64,000 nucleotides of DNA from Lepisosteus oculatus (lineage: Eukaryota > Chordata > Actinopteri > Semionotiformes > Lepisosteidae): NCBI RefSeq assembly GCF_040954835.1, contig NC_090712.1, forward strand, positions 9,884,784 through 9,948,783, written 5' to 3'. Under the pieces are notes generated by a model. That model was not told where the DNA came from. It saw nothing but the letters and a program-made list of their open reading frames with translations, and ran no database searches. A program made the translations under genes and the position numbers. Positions 39,001 through 51,200 of this stretch are shown piece by piece; the first letter of the stretch is position 1, and each line of letters begins with the position of its first letter.

Positions 39001-42000
39001 CATCTAAAAGCTGCAACGCCCAGAACAAATTGTTGGCTCCAAAAAATAAAAACTCTTGCACAATTGTGATTTTCAAGATGTCTGTGTTACAACACACTTT
39101 CACTGTTTCTCATTGCATTTTCTTCAGTGTGTTTGAAATCATGGTGCCATTGTTGCTGTGCATTCTGCACCAATTCTGAAAGTGCACCAGGACCACATCT
39201 GAAATAAAACCCACCGTGTAACTGAAATGCGCAGCACAAGCAGTTCCTGATGAAAGCCAGTGCAGAGACTTTTGTTATACTTCCACTTGAAAGAGAAAAT
39301 GTGAAAAATAAATGACTGGCCCTGTACCTTTTTGAACTTTATCACAAAGCAGGAATATCTCATCTCCTCCCTTCACACTGCCATTATTCTTGTTAACGCG
39401 GCAGATCCGCAGTTCGGCTGTATTGGGAGCCCCTGAAAAAAAGCGAAATCCGCACTATTAACAACACCAAAATAAGAACTTAAACCTTTCACTCATTCTC
39501 ACAAAAGTAGACAACCCATTTCTGCCTAGGACTGAAGAAATACTTCTTTCAATTTCTGCCTTTTAGCAGATGTGCAGACCTCACGGTATTTCGCCTTTGG
39601 TAGATTTTAACCTCCTTTATCAGTGTTCTTAAATCTTATCTTGAAGATTACTGCTAAGTTTTATATTTAATTATATTGATTGTCTAATTATTCAATCATT
39701 CAATCATATTTAATATCTGTAATATTACCTACCACCTGTCCTTTTTATGAAAACAAAAAAGGCAAAATATGGGACCTTAAATCAAAAGCAGACATTTGCA
39801 AGAAAAGGAAGTGGCTATCTGCATTGGTATCTTTCAGCATACTGATGTGGAAGCTCTGTAACTTCCTCTTTTTCAGCTGTGTGTGTGAGAGAGAAAAGTA
39901 AAATCATTCAGCCACAAAGGCAGTTCCCCTTATGCTACAGTCAAGCTATATTAATGTGAAGGCTGACCTTTTCTTCCATCGCCCTCATCACTGTTATCAT
40001 GGGTTAGAAAGAAAGGTGTATCCTGCAGCTTCATTTGTGACGAAAGAGTGTTTATTTACACCTCTGCTGCTCTCGCTTCGAGTCTTAGTATTGGCGCAGC
40101 GTGTCCTCCTCCGCTCAGCCACCCACATATCCACACCCCCACACAGCAAGGTACATAGGCTTCTCCACAGTCCCTTTTCAATACCTAATGCATTATTTTT
40201 GCCTTGTAACACATTTGCAGAGCCAACAGAAAACCAAAGTGTACTGGTGTTAAAAATCAACACAAGAGGTGGTTGCAGTGATGAGTTATCACTATACACT
40301 TTTAAGAGGTGACATGTTCCGGACTGATGCACTAAATACCACATTATGGGTATTCAGTGCATCAGTTTGAAAATTTTTAGTTGTGAAAATAATGATTCTC
40401 ACTATTATTGAAAGGTTTTACTGAATTATAAAAATATGAATCATTTGTTCCTTGTGTTTGGGTATGATGTCAATTTTTCCTTGTTTAAAGCAGTCAGTTC
40501 AAATGCTTAATTATTTTTCATTTTAATGGCACAGCCTGCAACTACAGAGCGAGACATAGCTGTCAAAATATTTTTTGGAACTAACAAGGTTTATTTCAAG
40601 TAGAAACAGAAATACCTGAAAATGCTTTTTTTTTTGCTTCACCCAAATAAAAAAATGCATCAGTTTTAGAATACCAGGCTTGCATTGGAAGTACAATTTA
40701 TTTTCCATCCAAACTAGCTACATCAATCTCTGAGAATCCAAAAGTCTCGCCAGATTGCCAGTGCAATAAGAATGAGGTCATTACTTTTCTTCCTACGTAT
40801 TCCACAGCAGACTGAATATGACTGTTTTACATCAACTTCAAAGAAAGGTTTCAGACGAAATGTAATGTTTTTCTTTTTAACTGGTCAGGTAACCCACGCA
40901 GCAGCTACAACTAATCTAATTCAACTGATTCTACAGAAACGGTAATTTGCTGGGCTATCTTGCCCACTTCCAGGATGTTCTTCACAGAACCATGCATTTA
41001 GCATAAACAGGTATCCGAAAAGCAAGGATTTCCTGTATCATGCATCACTCTAAAAGTGAGACGCTTCACGTAATTCGTTACGTTATCATCATGTAGACGT
41101 CACTGAGACTGCCCTGCGCCTGTGAGGAACAGAGTCAGAGCTGTTGGTTTGATCTTGAAAAAACAAATGTCAACTAAAAGCAATGCATTACTATTTACAA
41201 AGCAAAAGGAACTGTGAGTGTATTTTTGCGTTTAAAACATCAGCTTCTTCAAAGCGGTGAGCTGGCAGCCTTATAGGCGTTCTTCGTTTCATCAGATCTC
41301 CATATGCCACATTGTCCTTCACAGGTAAGGCATCTCATGGTCTCTGCATTGACCAAATTTCATTTCTAGCTTCAAAATTCAGAAAGTATTTCATGCAACC
41401 ATTCCGCAAAATACTTCACTGTCTTCAGTGAGCACTTCAATGTGCCATAGCAACTTTGTAATCGTGTAAAACTAGCATGGGGTGTTCGATTTGTACATAT
41501 TCACTGTAGGAGGGCCTTATGAGCCACTGTATGGCCTGGTTTAAAGGAAGACAAATTGTATTAATTAATTAGATTACCCCCCCCCAACCCCCACATATAG
41601 CTATGGAAACCAAGGACACACACAAGAAATATCATAAATGTGCATGTTAAGGAAGAAACTGTTCTGACGGTTCCATGACTTCTGTAGAAAATGAAGGTCT
41701 TAAGGAATGTTGTCACTCACTGTTGTCATAGATGGGGTTGGAGACAATGGGCGGTAATGCCCTGGTGTAATGGCCACATTCATCTTGTAGGAAGACCTGG
41801 AAGCAGAGCCTCACCACGTTCAGGTCATATTCCTCTGTATGTAGTAGCTGATCCCTCGGAACTATACACAGGAAGGAAAGAAAACATAGAAGAGCTGGTG
41901 AGGGACCCAGGAATGACATCATTCACAATATAGTAAATTATGAAGAGGGAACTTCATAAAAACATCAGAAACAGAGGGACTTCAACCACCACGATGAATT

Positions 42001-45000
42001 CCTTTTGATCATTCCACTCTGTGAGAGAGGAAGACTACATTTCTACTCCTAAACCTTTTCACTGATAACCCCCCCCCCCAAAAAAAACAGATTTCATCTT
42101 ACAAATGTGGCTCTCTGTGTCTGTACTGTATACAGCCAATTATGCATAGTGCCTTTTCAATTTGAACACTTAGTTGCATGTGTTGTTAAATAAACCTCTA
42201 GTATGACATTATATTATAAAACAGTAAGTGCAGTGTTAAAAATAAAAAGTATAATCAATATCGTCAATTCCTACCTTATATTTTGTTAATCTGTTTAAAT
42301 ATAAAAAAACTGTCTTGTCCTGGGCTCAGCCTCTGTGATTGGAAAAGGCCTAATAGATTTGCTCTGGGTATTAAACACACAAGCTCAGACCTAAATCAGG
42401 AAATGAAAGTGCACAGGAACAAGTTTCTGTGTCAGCCACCAAGATGGGACGAGGTGACAGAGGAGGATATTGACGCAGAAACCCAACTTGCTCAACGAGT
42501 ACTCAGCCTATCAGAATTTAGATTTAGATGTTTAAATTTTTCAGGGGCAAACACTGGATTGGTAAAACACAAAGACTGTACCACTACTAATAATTGCTTG
42601 TAAATAGTTCTGGGGAGATTATATAATTCCTCATATACAATTTACTGCTCAGATTAATGCATGCTAAACATGTGTAGACTCTATATATGTGTCTGCAGTG
42701 CCCTCACACATAACACATATGCAATAAAGCACATTAACCGCAATCTTAAAAGCTTCAGGAGGTCCTGGCTTAACGTACCACAAATTTATGAATTTAGCCA
42801 ACCTCCACCTACAAATGTTTATGACATCAAACTCCAGAGATGTCAGACCCGCATTAGAATGGGAGACGAAGCATTCATAGTTGAAATGACACTTCTGGAG
42901 GAAGATAAGGTCAAAACACCTCTCTACTTTTAAAAACGTAAAACCTTTATCACAGCAGCCCCGGACTCTGACCCTCCACACCACACTTGTGAGTGGGCGA
43001 GTGGTGTCACTCCCTCCTGCTTGATGAACACACGCACTTCAGTGCCTCTTATGACTAATACAATCATTACATTCATTTTTTTTTCCATTTCAAACTCAAT
43101 GGCAAACCCCATTGGGTGGAAGCATTAGAAAGAGTCAAACAAATTTTTTAAAATTAAAGACACTATAAAGAAATAGAAGTACATTAGCCTTCATTCTCAC
43201 ACTGTTATTTTATTGAAATAGTAAGCTGAAAAGGATAGTTCTTTTTATGGTATTTAGACGATATTGGTTCTGCTTTGACCATTAATTGCGCAAGAGTTCT
43301 TAGCACAACACAATTGATTTAATATTTATAATTCAGTAACAGTCTTATTTTGTCTTAATTCAAGGAGTTGACGTTAACTGCTACCATATGGCTGTGCTCA
43401 CATTAATGTTTCCTTTTGGAAATGTGAAAAACGTTTATAACATATAGATGGAACTTATGCTGTGCTGTAGTGTGAAGAGAATGGAAAGTTTCTTTTAGCT
43501 TATGTGCACATTTTCACAAACCTACAATTTTTTTCAAAAAAAAAACTTAAGTAGGAGATATTAAGATATCTCCTGCCTTGCCTCTTACTGAAAAAAGGAG
43601 AACTTTATTAATCTTTTTAAATAACACTTCACTTCTTGTTAATGTTTAGATATACTACTCTTACTGCAAAGCCTGATTAACTTTGTAAAAGTAAAAGTAA
43701 AAGAAACACGCTTTCAGGAAACTGAGAATATATTTTGGTTTCTTAAAATACAGAAAATTAATTTCTTGAATTTCTTCAAAACAAAAATAAAAGTATCTGT
43801 ATGGCAAGGTACAAGAACTATATTTAAATATTTAGATACTTGTGGGTTTAACCTCTCCAATAATTAAACACTACTTTCTTTCAAGATTTTAAGTCCACAA
43901 AACAGATTCCAGAGAACTTTTTCTGTAGACCCAATTTGATGGCAGCTTTGTTCAGGTTTTATGTGGCTGTTGAACTTTCCTGATTCTGGAATTAGGGTGT
44001 TTTAAATACATTTATAATGTGAATAAATTTGTATCACTATAAACTAGAAAGAAATCAGATGAGACTCCGAAAACAGATGTTTCTGGTAACATATGGCACT
44101 ATGTTTTATACAATATTTAAGGTTCACCAGAAAGATAAGTCATGGCACTAAGCATAATACAGCTTCCTCTTTGAAGTGTTGTGTATTTTAAGTTCTCCTG
44201 AGTCATGTGATATTTAGCTCAAGGTATGAGTGAGTAACTGCTTGATTATAGAAACATTTTCTTACACTGCTATCTGCTTTTGCTTTCTTTTTAAGACCAT
44301 GCCAGACTACAATTGTATAAGCAAACCAATGACACCTGACAATACATCAACGAAGATATTGGGAAAGGCTGGAATGCCTGGCCTTTTTCGGACATCAACT
44401 CAAAAGCATGGCCTTAAATTGTTAGGTTCTCTGGCGTATTGCGGTGATTTCTCATGCAATGCAGAGAACACACAGATGACAAAAGTGTCACATGGAAGTA
44501 ATTATGGCTTTTTAAAGAGTGGATTTAGAAAGCATGAGACAGAAAGATGGGTGCAATATGGGGGAAAACTCCATTAGCTCTCAAGCCGCCACTGGATGAA
44601 AACACTGTATTATCATTCTGCTGCTTTCTTTTTGTCAAAACACAATCCTGAGGGAAGAGTTCAACATGCAGAGCAAAGGGTGAAGAAATATACAACAGAA
44701 GAACAGTTACGTTGTCTTCTGTAATACCACTAGTGAAACATGGCTTAAGAAGTAGAGTAGAAACAATGTATGCTCCTCTTTGTGAATGCAATGAAAAAAC
44801 TTGACCCAAGACTCAGAATTACAGCCTACCACAAAATATAAGATGAAATATAATTTACAAAACAACTGAACAAGAGAGACACATAAGAAAATTGTGTCTT
44901 ATATATTGAATTACTGTTGTCTATATGTAGCTCTTACCAGAAATATCTGAGGATTTATCGCTTAGTATGAAAAATCACAGCGCAATTCCCATTTGTTAAC

Positions 45001-48000
45001 AGATGGATCAAGGTATGATTTTCTGTTATAGGTAGACTCAAACATATGGACGATCAAAACGAAATCATCCATCCATCCATTTTCTAACCACTTGATCCAA
45101 TACAGGGTCACAGGGGAGCCAGTGCCAACTTTAAATCACATTATTGAAAGAAATCCTCACCTTGAAAAGGATTGATGCCTCTTGTCATTCGCAGCATGAT
45201 GGCTTCCTTAACTTCTCTCCTCCGTACACACTGGATACCCAGATTCTGGAATCTGTCATTTAGGTTAACCAAGATTATAGACACAAGCTCTAGATTTACT
45301 GAACCATAATGGAAACTGGCTGTACTGCACTGTTCACAATTATATGTTGGAACTGTTTTTTTTTTCCAGATTTCACAGGGCTGACACTGCAGGACCATAA
45401 CATCAAACATCAAACCATGGAGATCATATTAAACTCAATAACAGGTAGTTTGCATATGACTAGATTATGGTCTTTACCAGGGGATTCCCCAGATCATTTC
45501 CCACATGGGAAAAAAAAAACATTCATCTTGGTAAAACTGGGAAGCAAACACTGACGTGTGGGTGGATGATGAAATCGATGGAGTCTACTAAGGCATTCTG
45601 TCACTATCCCTTTAAGTCCATTTCATCACTCTAGATACCACAGTATGCTATTACACCACTCTAAGAATATAATACTGAGTAGAGAAGTCACTGCATAGAA
45701 CAATAAAAAGTTCAGGAAGGATAAAAAACTAATTTCTTATCCTTATAAAAACAATTAGACATGTATTACTCCTAGAGGGATTTCCAAATGAATACCTTAT
45801 AAAAAAAGCGACTAGGCAAGTCAACTGATCTCAACTAAACTGATCAATTATTTAGAAAAATTGTATGTTATCCATTGTAAGCTTCACTGGCTTATGTTTC
45901 ACATGAGCACAACCAGCTTCTGATGTTCTAAATCTGAATTGTAGGACCATCTGGCAATTATTGCTTATTCCAACAATAGGTCATAAGCCTGTAATGACAA
46001 AATGAGTGTAACTTACGCTATAACTCTTCGCTCTGGACCAAACTCTGCTTCATAGTATCCATCTTTGCAATCTTTTCCAACCAGGTCATGTGGATGAGGC
46101 CTGTAGGGCTCGTTTTTTGTCACTAACGAAACTCGGACTTTGCCTTTTCCGCAGTAATTGAGAATCTAGGAGAGATGAGAGAGCAAAACAAAAACTGTTC
46201 ATTTTAATACCCAAACAACTAGTTGTCAGGCTGAGGGCTGTTTACTGTAGTGTTTTGCAGTTTTTACCCATGATTGTATGATATCTAAACTGGACATTTA
46301 CTTTGCTTCAATGCAGTCTCACACAATCTGTGCCACTTGTACTCTTAGAGCGTTTCCATTATTTCATTTAGCAGTACTTCACTTCAGTGTTCATTTGTCA
46401 TGGCAAACCATTGAATATATTTTAATAGGAGAGCAGTTTAGTTAAAAAAATAATAAACCTTTTCTAATAGTACCTTTTCTACTAAATCTTAATGACGAAA
46501 CTTTACTTTAAAGTACTTCCCTGAATCAGAATTTAGAAGCAATGTGAAAACATTTTTTAGACTCCTTGTTAAGAACACAGTAGCAGATCTTGTTTCCTAC
46601 TTTCTAGGATCCTGGCAGTAAGCTGCTCTCTCTGGAGACTGGCAGGCAGTTATAAAAGGGCTATGAATTCTCAATGAACTTCACATCCACGCCTGTTACT
46701 TACAACTAACTTTATGTGAACACTATTAACTCACCACAATCCTACCAGCGATGAATAAACATCATAGATATCATAGATATCACAGAGATATCTTATTTCA
46801 TAAACTGACAGAAAGGGTAATAAAATGCTCATTACAAACCACAGTGACCAGGACAATCATATCTCCAAGGTCACACTCAAATTACATTAAGTTTTCAATG
46901 CATTTATGAACCTGGTTGTGTTGTACATATTTTACATCTCCAAAGTGGACTGTAGAAATGAATGTGTATTTATTAATTACAGGACTATATGCTATGTGCA
47001 AAAAGACTGTGTTTAAAAAAAATGTAAGTTATAAACACGGCCAAGCATCACATTCCCAAGCAAATGCATTCTTTCCTGCTCAAAGAGACACAATTGCACT
47101 TCTGGTCACCAATTTATATTTTACTAGTGCCTCCAGTGGAACAAACACGAGAGTGCTGCCAAAAAGCTGTGCTACCCCATTGCCTGGGAGTGACTGATCA
47201 CAGATCACAATCAATCCGCACTTCCATTGTCTGAAGTCAACGTCTATAATAGTAACTCTTAACTACAACACTTGCCTGTATGCTGGGATAGGATCTGTTG
47301 TTGTCGGTGCTGCGTTCGCCAGGAATGCTGCCTGCTGATCGTCCTTCGCACTTATATCTAAATCGCATCCCCCTCTGTTTGGGCTCCTCGAATATCTGAG
47401 CACAGGGCTCCCCAGCTGAAACACAAACGTATGTTAAAAGCAGCCACGAAAAATTTGCCTAACTGTACAGCTGATTTACTCTTACCCAAAAAGCCAAACA
47501 GATGCACTGAAAACTTTTGTCAGGGTTGTCTCTACATACAGTACCTAGGATAAATCTCGTTAAATTATAAAGTTTAGAAAGTAAGAAATAAATAATAAAA
47601 AATAAATAGATTTCCACCTTTTCTGATCTGTAAACTATAATATAAAGAATTCATACCACAAAAAAAAACAATTGTTTTCCTCTATTCTCTCTCAAAACAA
47701 TCATTTGCATATGAAATTGCCTTAATGGAGAAGATAAATTTACACTCAAAACAGCTTCAATGTCTTGATTAAAAGCAGCAAACTAAAATAGTTTTAAGCT
47801 CAAAGTGTACGCATAAAATAAACTAGACAGAATGTGCAGTTGTCATCTCTGTAAATCTCATACTTTATTAACTTGTACACTATAATGAATTTCAAAAAGG
47901 TCAACAGAAGATCACTCCATTCAAATGTGTAACTCAGAGTCTAATGAAAAGACACCAGGAAAGTATCTTTGGGCAAATATGATATAAGATCAAAATTAAT

Positions 48001-51000
48001 ATGCCCACAAACCTCTCCAGGCAAACCTAAAGCCATGATCTCACTCATGAGATTCTTCAAAGACCTACATACTAATTAAAGACTTGATTAAATTTCTGTG
48101 ACTCAGCTGGAACACAGTCAAGTAGTAATAATCATTTAGATATGATATCCTGAATGATAAAGTCTGTTTCATGCCTCAAACTCAAAATGAACAGAATATT
48201 TCAGCACTGCTCGGATGTCTAAAGAAGTATTTATACCTTTTTAAGTATATTACTTCCTTTCTCCGTGCAGGTAGTAGCATACTGTAGGTCTCATAAGTTC
48301 CTTAACCAACTGCACTGACTGCTTTAACTTAAACAGGAAGTACATAATCCATGTGAATTTATACTGATTGCTTACAACACCAGTGAGGAGGAAATTACAT
48401 GACATTTCCTGACATGTTGAACAACAAAAAATAACTTCTGGGATCTAATGACAAAAATTGAGAAATCTGATATTTGAGAAATCCATAACAATAATGAAAT
48501 GATCAGGTTATGATGTCTATAAAACAGGGATTTTGACATATCGTCTGTTAGGAAAGTCTCCATCATTGACACAATTTTACATGAAACGTGTCAGAAAGCA
48601 GATTTCCTTGTCTTCACACTTTCCTTTTGCTTCATGACACCTTAGGTTAATTTTTTTTTAAAAAGCCTAAATCAATCTTGGTATTTACTTCATTTTTTTT
48701 ACAAAGTCACCCAGCGGGGTTTTCTTTACTCTGATTCAAAAATTAAGTTACACATTTGCCTTTCAAATCTGCCGGGCTCACACCTCCTCCACTCATAGCA
48801 AAGCGATGAGTAATGGAGTGATGGAACTCACATAAATTACTGCCCCCACAGCAAGATTATGGGGTTTAACAAGTGCATTAAGAAAACTGGGCATTGAGAA
48901 AAGTGCATTAAGAAAACTGTAGTCCATTGTTGTTGTACAGTGGCACATTACTGAACCTTACCTAAAACATGGGGATTCCTGGTCATCGAAACCACAGGCG
49001 GTAGTACTGAAAAAAGTTAGGAAATAGAACAACATAAACTATAGCTCTATGTCAGCATTACTCATGTTGGAAATGACATACTGTACCATGACAATTCCAC
49101 TCACACAAAGCAATAGCATTTCAACAAGCTGGTTTTCAGGTTGTCTTTACAACAGCTGAAAATTGCAATATCTTTCACCTTGATTCATCTACTGTACATC
49201 TCCATGAAAAGGTCAGTGAGCCACCAACGAACTTTTTATAGTAAAAAGAGCCTATATATCGCATATTAAAAATGCTTCTGTTTTGGATGGTTGATTGATT
49301 CAGTGAGTCATATATGTAATGTGTCAACAAGGGCACACTGAAGCAAAATTAACATGTGGTATTCTTTAATAGAAACATCATACTGTTTGGGTTTATTAGA
49401 ATAACAATGGCAATAATGGGTAAAAAGCAATGCCATAACACGAGATAAACGGATTTATGGCAGCAATGTTAAGAACTGAAAAAAAAAACAGGCCTTCGTA
49501 CTGGGGCTATACAAACAGAGCACTACATCACGCCTCTACGTAAAATATACAGGGCGAAGTATAAAACACAAACACGCACGCACTCCTACATACATACACA
49601 CGTCCATGGTCCCACGCAAGTACCCGACCGCACGGGCGCTTCTGCAAATACTGAATGACTTGTAATACATTAAGGCTAGAACCCCCGGTTACCAACCATT
49701 GCCCACTGGTTTGCATTCGTACTGTAAACCCGTTAAGATCTTCACAAGAAGTCCTGCTGTGACAGCGCAGTTAGGCGCACACCGCTACCAGCGCGTTAAG
49801 GCACCAGAAGTCAATGCAACACTCGGGCGCACTGGCGAATAGGGAAGCAGTGCTCTAAATCTATGCTTGCGCCTGGCTCTTAGCTGTGTGTGACACTGAA
49901 CTACAGTGAGTAAAGCGACGATCAAGGTTGTGTACAATACATGTTGCTTTTTTTTTTTGCTTCACGTTCAAAAACAAAAGTAATCAAAACGTATCACATG
50001 AATAAACGTCAGTCTTATGTCACTGTGAAACCCGAGTCAATGACAAATTCGGAGACTTGGAATTTCATTACTTCCCCAATTATAAGTCCGCCAGATACTG
50101 CAACTGGATATAACGAAAGCTTTTCACCGCCATTACCAAACTGATTTTTCGAAATGGCTTTAGTTTAATTTTCTCTAAACGTGGATGACAATTCATAAGA
50201 GAAAAGATTTCTTTACATGCATAAATATTCAAAACATTTAGCCTTTCGTTTCTCTGTTCCACCCCCGTCAGCCTACATCATTTTCCTTCCGTATTTATCC
50301 GTTTTCGCTTGTGATAAAATAACGTGTTAAAAAAAAAACTATACTATAGAATTGATCAAACGGATTCAAACTTAAGACACCACTTGTAAATTATTAAACT
50401 TAATGTGATTAACTTATTTAATTGAATGTAGTCAGAAATATGTAACTTTTTTCAATTATAAACAGCATACTAAATCAAACGTAATTGTAAGTTAGACAAC
50501 TTTAGACTTTTTAATAGTGTCCACATACAGAGCGACGTTCAAGATTAAATTGATTTGACAGTAAAACATTACATCGTCACTCGACAAAGCAGGAAGGCGT
50601 GACTATTTGAAAAGCTAATCAAGCTACGATTGTTTTTGGATTTTCCGCATATAATTCAGCTATCACGCTGTTTGTAAAATCTGCTAAAGTAGTGAAAAAC
50701 GACCTTATAAACTAAAAAACAACAACCTCGAGACCAAAATTTAAATTCATGACTAACGTCAATCATATTACCATGCTACCTCAAACGGGGAAAGTTAAGT
50801 AACAGCAATGTACTGATGATGAAGTCTGACATATTAAAGTATATACAGTAACTAACACTAGGATCTACCAGTTTAATTTCGGTGTTCCATTATATTAAAC
50901 TGTTTTCCCCATGGAAAAAAAAAAAACAAGACCGAAAGCTTTCCGAAAGCCGAGCGAAACTGATTTCGTTGTTAGTTACAAACTTGTTGTTTACAAATTT

Positions 51001-51027
51001 TTTAAAAAAATGTAACTCACCGTTCAT
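36090..51027 (-). CDS. REL: REL (c-Rel), NF-kappaB subunit
   Basis: Eleven coding exons in phase: 51021-51027, 48962-49006, 47276-47415, 46017-46165, 45161-45252, 41721-41861, 39328-39432, 38518-38733, 37535-37603, 37277-37339 and 36090-36877, giving 604 aa (human 619). The Rel homology domain begins near residue 28. The DNA-contact loop is RFRYKCEG at 35-42. Immunoglobulin-like dimerisation sequences follow ([20 protein letters not shown]). The PKA-type site RRPS is at 278-281 and the nuclear localisation signal EKKRRRE at 305-311. The last exon (262 codons) is a Ser/Thr/Asn-rich transactivation region ending [11 protein letters not shown], comparable to the aromatic end of human REL. c-Rel homo- or heterodimers bind kappaB sites and are held in the cytoplasm by IkappaB. 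Intron 3 has a GC donor. The first 17 codons come from two tiny exons and differ from human REL. Confidence 0.96.
42283..44577 (+). CDS. Candidate nested gene or pseudogene inside a REL intron
   Basis: Three long open segments lie on the plus strand within the single REL intron 41862-45160. Segment a (about 42320-42600) reads [20 protein letters not shown]. Segment b (42699-42911) is preceded by tgtgtctgcag and ends at a possible donor aag|gtcaaa; it reads [16 protein letters not shown]. Segment c (44297-44577) is preceded by ctttctttttaag and ends in a stop; it reads [19 protein letters not shown]. Segments b and c join in phase 0; a and b do not join with any donor I can see, so an exon is missing or the gene is broken. 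I do not recognise the protein. Confidence 0.3.
45066..45128 (+). repeat. Short dispersed fish repeat end
   Basis: Contains the tandem ccatccatccattttctaac followed by cagggtcacaggggagcc, a repeat end found widely in fish genomes. Only about 60 bases remain. It lies 33 bases downstream of the REL exon 45161-45252 in transcript direction. Confidence 0.5.
46166..47275 (-). other. GC-AG intron of REL (intron 3)
   Basis: The exon ends ...PSIQ with CAG followed by gcaagt, a perfect GC-donor consensus (AG|GCAAGT). The acceptor before ILNYCGKG is tctcctag. Phase 0 is kept. Confidence 0.85.
47277..48961 (-). other. REL intron 2, containing a 30-bp tandem duplication
   Basis: Intron between exons 2 and 3 of REL. 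The string aagtgcattaagaaaactg occurs at 48871-48889 and again at 48901-48919, a period of 30 bases. Otherwise AT-rich intronic sequence without supported features. The coordinates given include part of exon 3 (47276-47415). Confidence 0.5.
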
Positions 51028-51200
51028 TCTTCGAACCCCTTTATGAGATATGGTATTTAATTGGCAAGTCTTGACTGAAACTCGGAACTGGAAGGTTTAT
51101 GTACTGATTGTGAAAACGATGAAGATATTTTACTCTGGGAATTCCCCAGTACCTCCTCCTTGTAAACTAAGGCCAGCCCCTCAAAGCGGAACAATAAAAT
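51028..51200 (-). promoter_or_regulatory. REL promoter / 5' UTR region
   Basis: Directly upstream of the REL start codon on the minus strand. It contains the NF-kappaB palindrome at 51137-51146. I see no convincing TATA box. CpG dinucleotides are more frequent here and in intron 1 near 49560-49870 than in the surroundings. Confidence 0.5.
51137..51146. promoter_or_regulatory. NF-kappaB binding site (palindromic)
   Basis: GGGAATTCCC is a perfect inverted repeat and matches the kappaB consensus GGGRNWYYCC on both strands. It lies 110 bases upstream of the REL ATG, consistent with NF-kappaB autoregulation known for c-rel genes. Confidence 0.7.

Noticed and set aside
39932-40312. 126-codon plus-strand open frame in a REL intron
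   Set aside because: Low-complexity Leu/Ser/His composition, no splice context and no domain; overlapped by an equally long antisense frame.
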